A stretch of 64,000 nt of DNA from positions 4,226,001 to 4,290,000 of the forward strand of contig NC_018645.1 of assembly GCF_000307105.1 (NCBI RefSeq). The letters run 5' to 3'. Below are positions 53,446 to 63,015 of this stretch, one piece after another. Position 1 is the first letter of the stretch. Every line of letters starts with the position of its first letter. Under the pieces are notes generated by a model that saw only the letters and a program-made list of their open reading frames with translations, was not told the origin of the DNA and made no database searches. This DNA comes from Desulfobacula toluolica Tol2. GTDB taxonomy: Bacteria > Desulfobacterota > Desulfobacteria > Desulfobacterales > Desulfobacteraceae. Position numbers and translations under genes: made by a program.

Positions 53446-53789
53446 TGAATTTTCCGTCAGACACCAAGGTCTATCTATTCTTAGGCGCAACGGATATGCG
53501 CAAAGCTATTAACGGATTGTCCGTCATTGTCAGTGAACAGATGCAACTTGACATATTTTCCTCCAACTTGTTTGTATTCTGCAACCGGACGCAGACCATT
53601 TTAAAAATTTTATACTGGGATAAAAATGGCTTCTGTATGTGGCAGAAACGTCTTGAAAAAGACCGTTTCAAGTGGCCGAAAACATCTGACGATGTCATGA
53701 ATATTACCAGTCGAGAGTTGTCCTGGTTAGTTGACGGCCTGAATATAAATCAGGCACATAAACCCTTGAAATATTCCATGATTTATTGA
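53442..53789 (+). CDS. tnpB: IS66 Orf2-type protein TnpB
   Basis: A 115-residue IS66 Orf2 protein, recognised by VYLFLGATDMRKAINGLS at the N-terminus, LFVFCNRTQTILKILYWDKNGF in the middle and the WLVDGLN segment near the C-terminus. It is required for IS66 transposition, with unknown biochemistry. It lies between tnpA (overlap) and the transposase (44-base gap). Confidence 0.92.
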   Translation: MMNFPSDTKVYLFLGATDMRKAINGLSVIVSEQMQLDIFSSNLFVFCNRTQTILKILYWDKNGFCMWQKRLEKDRFKWPKTSDDVMNITSRELSWLVDGLNINQAHKPLKYSMIY

Positions 53790-53833
53790 TGTTAAAACTA
53801 TGAAAAAGCCCGTGGTTATGGTATATACAGTCC

Positions 53834-55366
53834 ATGACTAAAGGCAAGGTAAAAGGTAATCGGAATCTGGATGAAGTGAAGAAAATTGCTTGTGATTTGA
53901 TTGATGAGAATCAAATCCTTAAAGAGCAGGTTAAATCACTTCAGAATATGATCTTTGGTCGCAAATCAGAGAAAACGCCTAAAGATGACGGGCAAATGTC
54001 TCTGTTCGATATGCCTGAACCCGAACTTCCTATCCTGGAAAAAGAGGAGGAAGACGTAACGATTGGTGAACATACCCGTAAAAAACGTGGCCGCAAGCCT
54101 TTACCCGCCGATCTTCCCCGTATAGATGTTATACATGAACTCAGCGAGGATGAAAGACAGTGCAACTGCGGTTGCCTTAAGGAACGCATCGGCCAGGAAG
54201 AGTCAGAACAACTGGACTATATCCCTGCCAAAGTAAGGGTACTTCGAAACATCCGGTATAAATACGCCTGCAAAAATTGTGAAGGTGTGGAAGACGACGG
54301 CCCCACCGTGTCAATTGCCAGGATGCCTGAACAGATTATCCCCAAAAGCATTGCTACCCCGGGCCTTCTGGCACATATTCTGACCGCAAAATTTGCAGAT
54401 GCCCTGCCGTTTTACCGTCAGGAAAAGCAATTTACCAGGATCGGTATTGAACTTGGCCGGTCGACCATGTGTACATGGGCCATGAAAGTCGCTGACGCCT
54501 GTGATATTCTAATCGACATGATGCAAAAGGACATACTGGCAAGCCCGATGATTGGTGCTGATGAAACACCTCTTCTGGTCTTAAAGGGCCCCCGGAAATC
54601 AAAATCATATATGTGGATTTTTAGAGGTGGTCCGCCTGATATGCCAATTATTCAATTCCAATATCATCCGACACGATCCGGAGATGTTGCCGCATCATTT
54701 TTGAATGGATACAAAGGCATTGTTCAGACGGATGGCTATAAAGGATATGATTTTCTGGACAAAATAACAGATATCATTCATGTGGCATGCTGGACTCACG
54801 CCCGCAGGGGATTTAAAAATGTAACAAAAGCTGCAGGGAATAAAAAGAGTTCGTCGGGCAATGCCGGCACCGCTTTAAAGTATATCAGTCTGCTTTATAA
54901 AATTGAAAAAGAAGCCCGGGTGCAGGAATTAACGCCTGACCAATTATATGCTCGGAGGCAAAAAGAAGCGGTTCCAATTTTAGAAGAGTTCAAGAAATGG
55001 CTTGATGCAAGAGTGGAAAAAGTTCCTCCCAAAAGTCTGCTTGGCAAGGCGATCCATTATACTCTCAACCAATGGCACAGGCTCATCCAATACACGACCG
55101 ACGGAATCATCAGGCCTGATAACAATCTGGTTGAAAATGCCATCCGACCTTTTGTGGTCGGACGAAAGAATTGGCTTTTCTCGGACACCGTTAAGGGTGC
55201 CCGGGCCAGTGCACTGATTTACAGCTTGATTGAAACAGCCAAATCAAATGGGCTGGAGCCATATTGGTATCTCAAATATCTGTTTGAACACTTGCCTGAG
55301 GCTATGACGGAAGATGATTTTAAGGCGTTGCTTCCATACAATGTCGATAAAAAACAGTTGGCTTGA
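53834..55366 (+). CDS. tnpC: IS66 transposase TnpC
   Basis: A 510-residue DDE transposase. An N-terminal coiled coil (DENQILKEQVKSLQNMIFG) and RKSEK lead into a zinc-binding domain (CNCGCLKE, YACKNCEG). The catalytic region has Asp in MIGADETPLLVL, Asp in VQTDGYKGYDF and Glu in DNNLVENAIRPF, then the C-terminal RKNWLFSDT. All hallmark segments are intact, so it may be active. Confidence 0.95.
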   Translation: MTKGKVKGNRNLDEVKKIACDLIDENQILKEQVKSLQNMIFGRKSEKTPKDDGQMSLFDMPEPELPILEKEEEDVTIGEHTRKKRGRKPLPADLPRIDVIHELSEDERQCNCGCLKERIGQEESEQLDYIPAKVRVLRNIRYKYACKNCEGVEDDGPTVSIARMPEQIIPKSIATPGLLAHILTAKFADALPFYRQEKQFTRIGIELGRSTMCTWAMKVADACDILIDMMQKDILASPMIGADETPLLVLKGPRKSKSYMWIFRGGPPDMPIIQFQYHPTRSGDVAASFLNGYKGIVQTDGYKGYDFLDKITDIIHVACWTHARRGFKNVTKAAGNKKSSSGNAGTALKYISLLYKIEKEARVQELTPDQLYARRQKEAVPILEEFKKWLDARVEKVPPKSLLGKAIHYTLNQWHRLIQYTTDGIIRPDNNLVENAIRPFVVGRKNWLFSDTVKGARASALIYSLIETAKSNGLEPYWYLKYLFEHLPEAMTEDDFKALLPYNVDKKQLA

Positions 55367-55403
55367 CCTTCCGCCCCCTGAGTGGGGTTAAAACATCGCT
55401 TAC

Positions 55404-55579
55404 AAACCAAACAGATCTGAAGCTATGGAATCAATTTTAATATTTGCGGTAATAAATAATTTGTGGACACGCCTTTTATAATCTGAAAGTGACTCGGTAT
55501 ATGTTTTTCTCAACCGACTTAATTCACGCCATTCCCGAACATTTTCAGGGGGAATAAAACTACCTTTTACCAAAATGTG
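55404..55579 (-). pseudogene. IS110-family transposase remnant, part upstream of IS66
   Basis: The minus frame encodes HILVKGSFIPPENVREWREL and TANIKIDSIASDLFG, matching the IS110 region usually written as F-I-P-P-E-x-x-R-E-L and then A-N-I-K-L-x-S-V-x-S-D. An in-frame stop (55580-55582) marks decay of the N-terminal side. A further short similarity (TNIKIEDS) just beyond the stop may be a partial duplication. The first 8 bases are the right copy of the IS66 target duplication (55404-55411). The rest of the gap to 55780 is AT-rich with nothing else recognised. Confidence 0.72.
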
Positions 55580-55780
55580 CTATTTGAATACTTGGTCATG
55601 GCTATCCTCAATCTTTATATTTGTGGTAAATAAAAAAAATATGGTAGCTATGACCATTTCCTCAAATTTACAAGTGTTTCATGCTTTGTTGTGTCCGATA
55701 GGACATGTGGGTTATTGGGAATAATCAAAACGCTCCTATAAAAAAAACACCATACCCATAAATCTTTTTCTCTTTAATTT

Positions 55781-57796
55781 TTAAGAATTTAATATGATGC
55801 GGGTGATAATATCGCTATCATTGATAGCATCCCCATAAAATCGGATAGTGAATGTTTCCGTGATCTCGTTAAAATTTTGCGAATACCATCCTGAAACAGG
55901 CTCATGATCTCCGCATAATATCTGTGAATTCAGATGCTCAGAAAAAGCCAGTATGACCTCCTCATCCCGCCGTTTTATAATAAACCCTTTATCTAAAGCC
56001 TTAATTCGACATTCTGGATGACAATGAAAAAACTGCTCAATAAATATCTTCTTATTTTGCTTTATAGAATCCGTTATCATAAATTCTTTTATATCGGGAT
56101 TCCAAACCACTTCACGTGTGACCCCTGCAAATGTTTTTTTTTTCAGATAGGCATCATGCCCGGCTTTCCATATCACTTTATTCCCTTTTTTTATAAGACA
56201 GTTTTCTATGATACGGTACGGTTTACCAAACATAAAATCACCTTGCTGATCACTCATATCTGTTTTATTGATCCGCAATGTATTGTGAGCTGCCGTAGAC
56301 CTGAAATACGTTCTCCATTTTTCAGCATTATGATAGCGATAAGTACCGGGATCAATAAACATCTCCAGCCCGTTCACAGACAATGTAAAAGAAAGAGCGT
56401 CCAGATGTCCATGGGCATAAAGCGGCGCCATCCCAAGTGGCATGGCATTGCCTATAAACAGAACTTCCTTTTCTTCAATATAATCTTTAATAACGGCAAG
56501 CCCGCTGTGACTGTGCATCTGAAACGAACAATCGGTCGCATTTTTTATTTGTTTGCCTCCATTCAATTTATTTAAACATAAAGAGATGCTCTTTTTTGGT
56601 CCCATATAGTTTTGTTTTTTTGATAATTCACAGGGAAATCCAGTTAAAATCCAAGTCTTTAAATCAGGCTTAGCAGTTACAAAATCTTTTCTATCAAACA
56701 ATAAAGACGCTGTATTCAAAATTGAAGAAAAATTATCCAGGCTTGAAATGCCGAAATTGACCAAAACAGCACTATCCTGGTCCCCAATGTTCGGCATATT
56801 CCCATTTTTATCCATTATAGATTTTATAAATTCACAGGAAGTTTCAAGTCGTTTATCTATGTTTTTCGTATATTCAATCCCGTTGATATCGCATATGATT
56901 TTAAACAATAAAAAGAAATCGATAACAAAAGATAAATATGTTGTTGAATATTCAAAACTACCACCATCCGGTAAAATTTGACGTGAAATTTCTGTTTCAA
57001 GAATCTTTTTGCCTTGATTAAACCATGTTTCACTACCTTTCAAGTGAGGGAAATACAACCCGGCAACAAACAAGCCAAACCCTTCGGCAAGCAAATGGTT
57101 GTTTGACGATGAAAACTTTGACGGATATCTTTTAAGGTGATTGGCATGAAACCAGACAAATGTATTTATATTTTTAAGATCATCTGTTGCAAAATCATAA
57201 TTTTCCAGAAAGGAAAGTGCCCATACAAGATTTGCAAGCCGAATACCGACCTCAATACCGCTTGACCAGTTTACACCAACTGGATACGGATTCTCTTTTA
57301 TCCATGATTTTATCAAAAAAAGAATCTTATCTGCATATTTTTGATCATTTGTAATTCTATAAGAGATTGCCAGGGGAAATAAATAATAAAGCCTATTTAT
57401 CTCCCATACAAATTTTATCCCACCAAATCTTTTATCACGATAATCTATATCCCCCCAGAAGCTTTTGGGCCAGCTTCTTTCAGTTACAGGATCCCTATGC
57501 CAGTCAATATGAGAATTAAAAAAAACATTTATTCCAAAAGCTGAAAAATGGTTTTTGAGTGCTAAATTTGCTATTGATAAATGTTTTTGTAAGGTTTTTG
57601 GAAAAAAACCATTAATATTTTGCGGTTTGGAATCTCTATAAAGGGAAAAAATAGAGTACTCAGGCATCAAACAAATTTCAGGAGATTTAAAATTTCTGGT
57701 TTTATCGAAATTCTTTTTTGATTTTTCCCTGATCCGCCAAGGGATCTCAGGCAAAGTCATTCGCTGAAGACGTTTTATATACCAGGAGATCGACAT
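55781..57796 (-). CDS. Heparinase II/III family lyase-like protein
   Basis: About 671 residues. The N-terminal half is an alpha/alpha toroid domain (WHRDPVTERSWPKSFWGDIDYRD, then a helical region with SSNNHLLAEGFGLFVAGLYFP). The C-terminal half is the heparinase II/III beta-sandwich: HSHSGLAVIKDY, HGHLDALSFTLSVNGLEMFI, DPGTYRYHN and FRSTAAHNTLRI. Such enzymes cleave uronic-acid polysaccharides by elimination, and many EPS loci carry one. No signal peptide is visible, so the site of action is unclear. ATG at 57796 lies three bases after the stop of the upstream glycosyltransferase; a TTG at 57811 is the alternative. It is the last gene of the leftward operon. Confidence 0.88.
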   Translation of the reverse strand: MSISWYIKRLQRMTLPEIPWRIREKSKKNFDKTRNFKSPEICLMPEYSIFSLYRDSKPQNINGFFPKTLQKHLSIANLALKNHFSAFGINVFFNSHIDWHRDPVTERSWPKSFWGDIDYRDKRFGGIKFVWEINRLYYLFPLAISYRITNDQKYADKILFLIKSWIKENPYPVGVNWSSGIEVGIRLANLVWALSFLENYDFATDDLKNINTFVWFHANHLKRYPSKFSSSNNHLLAEGFGLFVAGLYFPHLKGSETWFNQGKKILETEISRQILPDGGSFEYSTTYLSFVIDFFLLFKIICDINGIEYTKNIDKRLETSCEFIKSIMDKNGNMPNIGDQDSAVLVNFGISSLDNFSSILNTASLLFDRKDFVTAKPDLKTWILTGFPCELSKKQNYMGPKKSISLCLNKLNGGKQIKNATDCSFQMHSHSGLAVIKDYIEEKEVLFIGNAMPLGMAPLYAHGHLDALSFTLSVNGLEMFIDPGTYRYHNAEKWRTYFRSTAAHNTLRINKTDMSDQQGDFMFGKPYRIIENCLIKKGNKVIWKAGHDAYLKKKTFAGVTREVVWNPDIKEFMITDSIKQNKKIFIEQFFHCHPECRIKALDKGFIIKRRDEEVILAFSEHLNSQILCGDHEPVSGWYSQNFNEITETFTIRFYGDAINDSDIITRIILNS

Positions 57797-57798
57797 GG

Positions 57799-58905
57799 TT
57801 ATAAATTGCAATTACCATAAATAGTTAAAAGTTTTTTTGCCACGACTGATGCAATAAAATGTTTTTTTGCGTAATTATAATTATATTCAGCCGTATTGAG
57901 CATACTTTTTTTATCACATATGATTTTTTCCATCATTTCAGCAATAATTTCCGGGCTTGTATTTTCACATAAATAGCCCATTTTTCCATTCTTAAAAAAA
58001 TCTTTAATACCACCAACGGGCCTTGTAACAACAGACATTCCAAAAGCCATTGCCTCGAGAACTGAAGTCGGCATTCCTTCTCCATAATAGGTTGGAAAAC
58101 AATAAATATCATGCTTTTCAAAAATATCAATTTTTTCCTCCCCTTTAACATAGCCCGGCATAAAAATGCTGTTATTTAAACCAAGGCGATCTATATATTC
58201 AACAATTTCTTTTGTTAAACTGCCATCTCCTGCTATGGAAAGAGTGATCGAATACTGTTTATTCAACAATAATTTAAAAGCATCTATGGTTTCAAAAACA
58301 CCTTTTTTTTTTTCAAGCCTTGAAAGAAAAAGAATATGAATTGTGCTATCGTCTTTCATCCTTTTTATCTTCTTTTCAATTGAAAACCGTTTAAGAAGAG
58401 ATTCATTCACAGCGGTTGTTAAAATATAAATTTTTTCTTTTATTTTTAATATGTTAAGTGCAGCCTTAAATTCAGAAGCAAGAACAATAAAAGAATCTGC
58501 TTTTTTATATGTCAAATTTAAAAATTTTAATAAGACACCATGAATTTTTTTTTCAAATTTTTGTTCCCATCCATGAAAAAAAACAACAACCTTAATTTTT
58601 TGTTTTTTTGCCCAGAAAACAAATAATCCATCCCTTATGAAACTTTTAAAATTTAAGGATGGATTAATATGAACAAGATCAGGTTTCATGGAAATTATTT
58701 GCTTTATAAATTTTATTTGATCTGTAATTTGATGAAAAAGTTTATTTTTTCCTTGGGTGCTGCCAATCTCAAATATTTTTATCCCGATATTATCCGACTC
58801 ATATAAGTAAGGCATGACCGATCTATAATAGTGGGCAACCCCGCCAGGATCATTCTTTAATGAAGGAAGTGTTATCAAAATCTTTTTTTTACTGATTGCT
58901 TCCAT
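57799..58905 (-). CDS. GT4 glycosyltransferase
   Basis: A 368-residue GT-B glycosyltransferase, family 4. The N-terminal domain has LPSLKNDPGGVAHYYRS and DLVHINPSLN; the C-terminal domain has ILFLSRLEKKKGVFETIDAF, LSIAGDGSL, MPGYVKGEEK and the nucleotide-sugar motif EGMPTSVLEAMAFGMSVV (EX7E). It would add a sugar to the lipid-linked EPS repeat at the inner membrane. The start at ATG is clear, 17 bases after the beta-helix gene. Confidence 0.92.
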   Translation of the reverse strand: MEAISKKKILITLPSLKNDPGGVAHYYRSVMPYLYESDNIGIKIFEIGSTQGKNKLFHQITDQIKFIKQIISMKPDLVHINPSLNFKSFIRDGLFVFWAKKQKIKVVVFFHGWEQKFEKKIHGVLLKFLNLTYKKADSFIVLASEFKAALNILKIKEKIYILTTAVNESLLKRFSIEKKIKRMKDDSTIHILFLSRLEKKKGVFETIDAFKLLLNKQYSITLSIAGDGSLTKEIVEYIDRLGLNNSIFMPGYVKGEEKIDIFEKHDIYCFPTYYGEGMPTSVLEAMAFGMSVVTRPVGGIKDFFKNGKMGYLCENTSPEIIAEMMEKIICDKKSMLNTAEYNYNYAKKHFIASVVAKKLLTIYGNCNL

Positions 58906-58922
58906 TTATATAAACATAACTC

Positions 58923-60770
58923 CTATAATTTTTTTGAGACGTCAAATTTTTTTTTTGAATCATTCATAAATTCATGTGCTCCGATATCCAAGCCGGACTG
59001 ATGATAACACCCCCCTATTCCATCCAGAAATTTGGGATCAACCGCTTCATTGAGCAAAATTATATTACTTTTATAATCAACATCAACAATATGAAAAAGC
59101 TTATTGAGACCTTTAAACATGATGCACTGAGTATGATCAGAATTAATATTTTTGTAGAAAAACAATGCATTGTTGACGACCAATTGATTTTTAATCTCTT
59201 GTGAAACAGGAGATGTATAAAAACATCCATGGTTGATTGCCGGAGAATTTTCTCTTAAATGATATTCATCTTGAAAAAAATCAGCAAATTCAGGATTAAT
59301 ATTCCGACTGTGCTGATCAACTTTAAATGCGTTTTGATATTGTTTAAAATCATAATTTCTTTTGTTATGATAAAAAACAACATGGTTGTCAGGGGTATAA
59401 TATAAATTATAGTCGAAATAAAAACTTGAATGATCCGGTGGTCTCAATGCCTCCAAAAATCTGATCCTGCTCATTTTATTTTGTTTAGACGCTATTATAT
59501 TGTTAATGAAATACACATTATCAATTTTTCCGGAGATATCAATCGGCGCACTCCCGCCATTCCAAATAAAATTATTATTAAAAACCGCTATATTGCTCGT
59601 TCTTATAAGTAATAGATGATAGCCGTCTCCTTTGATAATACTGTTCATGAGTCTTATAGTCCCGGAACCCCCTGCCAGATTTATTGCAGCTGATGTCATC
59701 TTTGTCGGTTCATTACTGCTGATATGCCCCCTGATGGTAACATTTTGTGCTGAATGACCGACAACAACCCCCCCATGCTGATTCTGATCCGATCGATTAT
59801 TTAATAAAAGGATATCCCTTCCGGTCGTGATATCGAACCCCTCTTCCGCACACATTTCAGCAAAGTTATTTTTCAATAAAAAATTAAACCCAGCCGTATG
59901 ACCGAATCCGTCTTCATGAATTGTAATTCCGTCATTTTTTAATACTGTTTTAATATGGCATTCACTAATGACAACATTGCTTAATTTATTTTCAGCAGAT
60001 CCTCCTAAATGGATTCCATTATTATCTGAATTCTCAATATAACATCCGCTTATATTTAACCCTGTCCCCCCTTTATGAACGCTAATGCCGTTATTTCCAG
60101 AATTCAGTATTTCTAAATTTTTTAATTGAATATTTTTAAAACCTTTTGCAGATACGGCTACGCACGTCTTTGCAGAATTTTGTATTCTTAAATCCTGTAT
60201 CGAAATATATGAATGATATATTCTAATACCGACGGAGTGGCTTTTTTGCATATCAATAACAGGCAAATCACCTTGACCATAAGAGCCTATAATAATCGCT
60301 GCTTTTTCATTACCGCCAGGAGGAGTAAACAAAGTATTATTCCACACTTCACCTCTTTTCAATAAAATCATGCTTCCGTGTGCAAATGAGACTTTCTTTA
60401 TGTTGGAAAAATCTTTCCACGGTTTATCTATACTGGTGCCGGAATTTCGATTATTACCCCTTGTGTTGTCAATATAATAAACTTTGTTTTCTTTGTATTC
60501 CGTATCCGCTGAATACCGGCTTGATGGATGCTTGCCGACAGTATTCGGCACCCCGCCCATTGCCGGCATTTTCATATGAGAATCGTGATCAATCACATCG
60601 GTAACCTTCATCTTTCCATGGGGATAAACACTGGACAAAGGCGCGTTTCTTTCACTGATATCATCCCAATTTGCTTTTTGAAAATAGATAATTGACAGTA
60701 AAAAACAAATGATAATTAATAAAAAAGCAATCAGTATATTTCCTTTGGTTTTAATGATATCGCCTCCCAA
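58923..60770 (-). CDS. Right-handed beta-helix protein with N-terminal membrane anchor
   Basis: A 615-residue protein with one hydrophobic segment (ILIAFLLIIICFLLSIIYF, about residues 12-30), thus anchored or exported. Repeated PbH1-type strands follow (ISIQDLRIQNSAKTCVAVSA, NGISVHKGG, NNGIHLGGSAENKLSNVVIS, QHGGVVVGHSAQN), forming a parallel beta-helix as in pectate lyases, alginate epimerases (AlgG) and polysaccharide-processing enzymes. The catalytic class is not clear. No ATG is suitably placed: the frame starts at TTG 60770, whose surroundings (TTGGGAGGC) themselves look like a ribosome binding site for a non-standard start just downstream. Confidence 0.82.
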   Translation of the reverse strand: MGGDIIKTKGNILIAFLLIIICFLLSIIYFQKANWDDISERNAPLSSVYPHGKMKVTDVIDHDSHMKMPAMGGVPNTVGKHPSSRYSADTEYKENKVYYIDNTRGNNRNSGTSIDKPWKDFSNIKKVSFAHGSMILLKRGEVWNNTLFTPPGGNEKAAIIIGSYGQGDLPVIDMQKSHSVGIRIYHSYISIQDLRIQNSAKTCVAVSAKGFKNIQLKNLEILNSGNNGISVHKGGTGLNISGCYIENSDNNGIHLGGSAENKLSNVVISECHIKTVLKNDGITIHEDGFGHTAGFNFLLKNNFAEMCAEEGFDITTGRDILLLNNRSDQNQHGGVVVGHSAQNVTIRGHISSNEPTKMTSAAINLAGGSGTIRLMNSIIKGDGYHLLLIRTSNIAVFNNNFIWNGGSAPIDISGKIDNVYFINNIIASKQNKMSRIRFLEALRPPDHSSFYFDYNLYYTPDNHVVFYHNKRNYDFKQYQNAFKVDQHSRNINPEFADFFQDEYHLRENSPAINHGCFYTSPVSQEIKNQLVVNNALFFYKNINSDHTQCIMFKGLNKLFHIVDVDYKSNIILLNEAVDPKFLDGIGGCYHQSGLDIGAHEFMNDSKKKFDVSKKL

Positions 60771-60790
60771 AAAACTTAAACCAGTTGACT

Positions 60791-61888
60791 TTATTTTGAA
60801 TTACAGACACTTAACAAATATTGTTCCAAATCATCGACAATGAATCGCCAATGATATCTTTGTGCTGCCGATCTGATCTCCTGATATTTAAACTGAGGAT
60901 GTCCTTTATATATAGATTCTATGCCGCTGGCAAATCCCTCGATGGTATCATCAATCAAAACGCCGTTACCCTTATTAATAACCAGTTTATTTTCAGATGT
61001 GGATGTCGCAATGACAGGCATACCGGACAAAAGATAGTCAAATGTTTTTGTAGGCGGCTGAACATCGAAACAGGGAATTATCGGAACAAAAGAAACGCCG
61101 ATATTATGTGTATCAAAATGAGGTTTTAATTGATCAAAGGGAATCCGTCCCAAAAGATGGACATGTTTTTCAAGGTTTAATTTTTGAACAAGACCTTTTA
61201 ATTGCTCAAGCTCATCATGGTCGCTGTCCCCGATAATAGTATATTGAATCACATTTTCGGCTGCAGCGTTTTTCTGAAGAAATGCATAAAGTCCACGGAT
61301 GGTTTTATCAATTCGGCGATTTAATAATGTGCCCACATAGAGCAATTTTACATCATTAAAGTCACCTTTCCGATCTGATATTGGGATAGACCCTAATGAT
61401 AATATCTTGCTTTTATTTTCCAGTTTTAATTTTTCTGCCAGCGATTTTGAAATAACCGTTATATGACGAAAAAAGATGGATTCCAATCTTAAAAAAAAAT
61501 TATATATCATGCCTGATAAAACATTTTGTTTTATGTATCCGGTCCTGATATCAAAAACAAAATTTTTCTTAGGAAGTAACAACTTCAACAGTGAACACCC
61601 TCTGAAATAAACAATAAAACAAACATCAACACTATTACGACGCAAATATGATATGACGGCACGAATATATCTTAAATTGCGGACCAGAAGGTTACCGGCC
61701 CTTGATATATAAATTACATTGATGCCTTCCATTGCATCCTTTGGCATCAAATAGTCCCAGCACAGATAGGTGATATTATGTCGGTCCCGTAAATATTTAC
61801 AATAAAAATAAGTGTCAATATGATGACCAAACTGCTTTTGGTAAAGAATAAGCAGATTGAGTACAGTTTTCGAGGCCTTATATGTCAT
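60791..61888 (-). CDS. GT4-like glycosyltransferase
   Basis: About 365 residues, GT-B fold. The C-terminal domain has KLLYVGTLLNRRIDKTIRGL, YTIIGDSDHDELEQL, HLLGRIPFDQLKPHF and a donor site PPTKTFDYLLSGMPVIAT, where the usual E-G-x-P is Q-P-P-T-K-T. It lies in the leftward EPS operon. The frame starts at TTG 61897; ATG 61888 with AAGG upstream is preferred. Confidence 0.87.
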   Translation of the reverse strand: MTYKASKTVLNLLILYQKQFGHHIDTYFYCKYLRDRHNITYLCWDYLMPKDAMEGINVIYISRAGNLLVRNLRYIRAVISYLRRNSVDVCFIVYFRGCSLLKLLLPKKNFVFDIRTGYIKQNVLSGMIYNFFLRLESIFFRHITVISKSLAEKLKLENKSKILSLGSIPISDRKGDFNDVKLLYVGTLLNRRIDKTIRGLYAFLQKNAAAENVIQYTIIGDSDHDELEQLKGLVQKLNLEKHVHLLGRIPFDQLKPHFDTHNIGVSFVPIIPCFDVQPPTKTFDYLLSGMPVIATSTSENKLVINKGNGVLIDDTIEGFASGIESIYKGHPQFKYQEIRSAAQRYHWRFIVDDLEQYLLSVCNSK

Positions 61889-61904
61889 AAAAGCCAACCT
61901 TGAT

Positions 61905-62993
61905 TCAACGATAATCCATTAATGTTAATATTTTTTTTATATTATCCAAAGAGTAATTTTCTACTGCATATTTTCTGGCATTTGCACCCATATTTTCCCG
62001 CATCCCATTATCTTCGATTAATTTCCCGGTATTCCGGACAAGTTTATTAAAACTGCCTGAACAATAACCCATTGCTTTTTTTTGCATAACCCCATCAGGA
62101 TCAACATTTAAACTCACCACTGGGACCCGCCGCATCCATGCCTGAATAAAAGTGTTACTGAACCCCTCATGTTTGCTGGTATTGATCAAAACATGAGCCT
62201 TTTCAAGATACTTATTGACCTCATCATTGGACACCTCACCTCTGACTTCAATATTATTCCTCCGGGCTTTAAGAACAAGTTTATAATATTGTTCCGTACG
62301 TCCCAGCATAATGAAATGAACATTTTTTATAGGTCTAAATTTTTCAGCCAGCTGAACAAAAATTTCCGGCTGTTTTACAGGTTTCCAGGTTCCTATCCAA
62401 AGAATTATAATTTTTGAATTTACCTTTTTACAATCGGCAGGAACAGGATGACCATTTGGAATCACCAAAGAGTTTCTTCTATAATTTTCAGCCAGTTTTT
62501 GTGCTTGGTAACAGGTCTGAGAGATTATAATATCGGCCTCTTTAATACCATACTGCACCAGTTTAAATTCAGGAATAAGATAAGGTTTTTGCCAGGGAAT
62601 AGGCCAGGGTTGCACGTCATTTTCCTGGGCGATATGGAAAATAAACTGACAATTATTTTTTTTTGCATAATAAGCAGCAATCCCGGTAAAAGCAATGCCG
62701 CTGCGCTGATAGATAACATCCGGCTTTAATTTGTTCAACTTTTTTAATAAATTCAGTGTATAGGGATATTTTATATTTCCAAATTTATTCCATAATTTTT
62801 TTTTGATAATGGGATGGAGTATAGTTCCATTTTGATTTTCATATTCATCTTTATTGGCTAAGAACAAATAATGTGTTTCCCATTTCTGCCGCATGGCTTC
62901 TTGTTCGATGAAGTGGGATTGCAGTTCCGCTCCCCCTTGACACTGCCCCCAATAACTTCCAAGGATTATCGATAGTTTTTTTTTTTGCTCCAT
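61905..62993 (-). CDS. GT4 glycosyltransferase
   Basis: A 362-residue GT-B glycosyltransferase. LGSYWGQCQGGAELQSHFIE is the N-terminal glycine-rich donor loop; KPDVIYQRSGIAFTGIAAYY and IIILWIGTWKPVKQPEIFVQL mark the two domains; HEGFSNTFIQAWMRRVPVV is the EX7-type motif, with Q where the second Glu is usual. Likely acceptor and donor sugars are unknown. The ATG is preceded by GGGAATAAAAG. It lies 22 bases from the sulfotransferase gene. Confidence 0.9.
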   Translation of the reverse strand: MEQKKKLSIILGSYWGQCQGGAELQSHFIEQEAMRQKWETHYLFLANKDEYENQNGTILHPIIKKKLWNKFGNIKYPYTLNLLKKLNKLKPDVIYQRSGIAFTGIAAYYAKKNNCQFIFHIAQENDVQPWPIPWQKPYLIPEFKLVQYGIKEADIIISQTCYQAQKLAENYRRNSLVIPNGHPVPADCKKVNSKIIILWIGTWKPVKQPEIFVQLAEKFRPIKNVHFIMLGRTEQYYKLVLKARRNNIEVRGEVSNDEVNKYLEKAHVLINTSKHEGFSNTFIQAWMRRVPVVSLNVDPDGVMQKKAMGYCSGSFNKLVRNTGKLIEDNGMRENMGANARKYAVENYSLDNIKKILTLMDYR

Positions 62994-63015
62994 CTTTTAT
63001 TCCCATTTATAAAGC

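Larger units (their letters stand above)
53049..55403 (+). mobile_element. Complete IS66-family insertion sequence
   Basis: A 2355-bp element with the three IS66 genes in order. Terminal inverted repeats start GTAAGCG at both ends (left GTAAGCGGTAATTAAACCCC, right GTAAGCGATGTTTTAACCCC, 15 of 20 matching). A perfect 8-bp target duplication flanks it. It has inserted into a decayed IS110-family transposase. Intact ends and an exact duplication suggest a fairly recent insertion. Confidence 0.95.

Noticed and set aside
55686-55710. Small palindrome TGTCC-GATA-GGACA as a regulatory site
   Set aside because: Short, in a decayed AT-rich region with no adjacent gene start.
51393-60770. Calling the region an alginate biosynthesis locus
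   Set aside because: Only an AlgD-like enzyme and generic lyase/beta-helix proteins are present; Alg8, Alg44, AlgK, AlgE and acetylases are missing.
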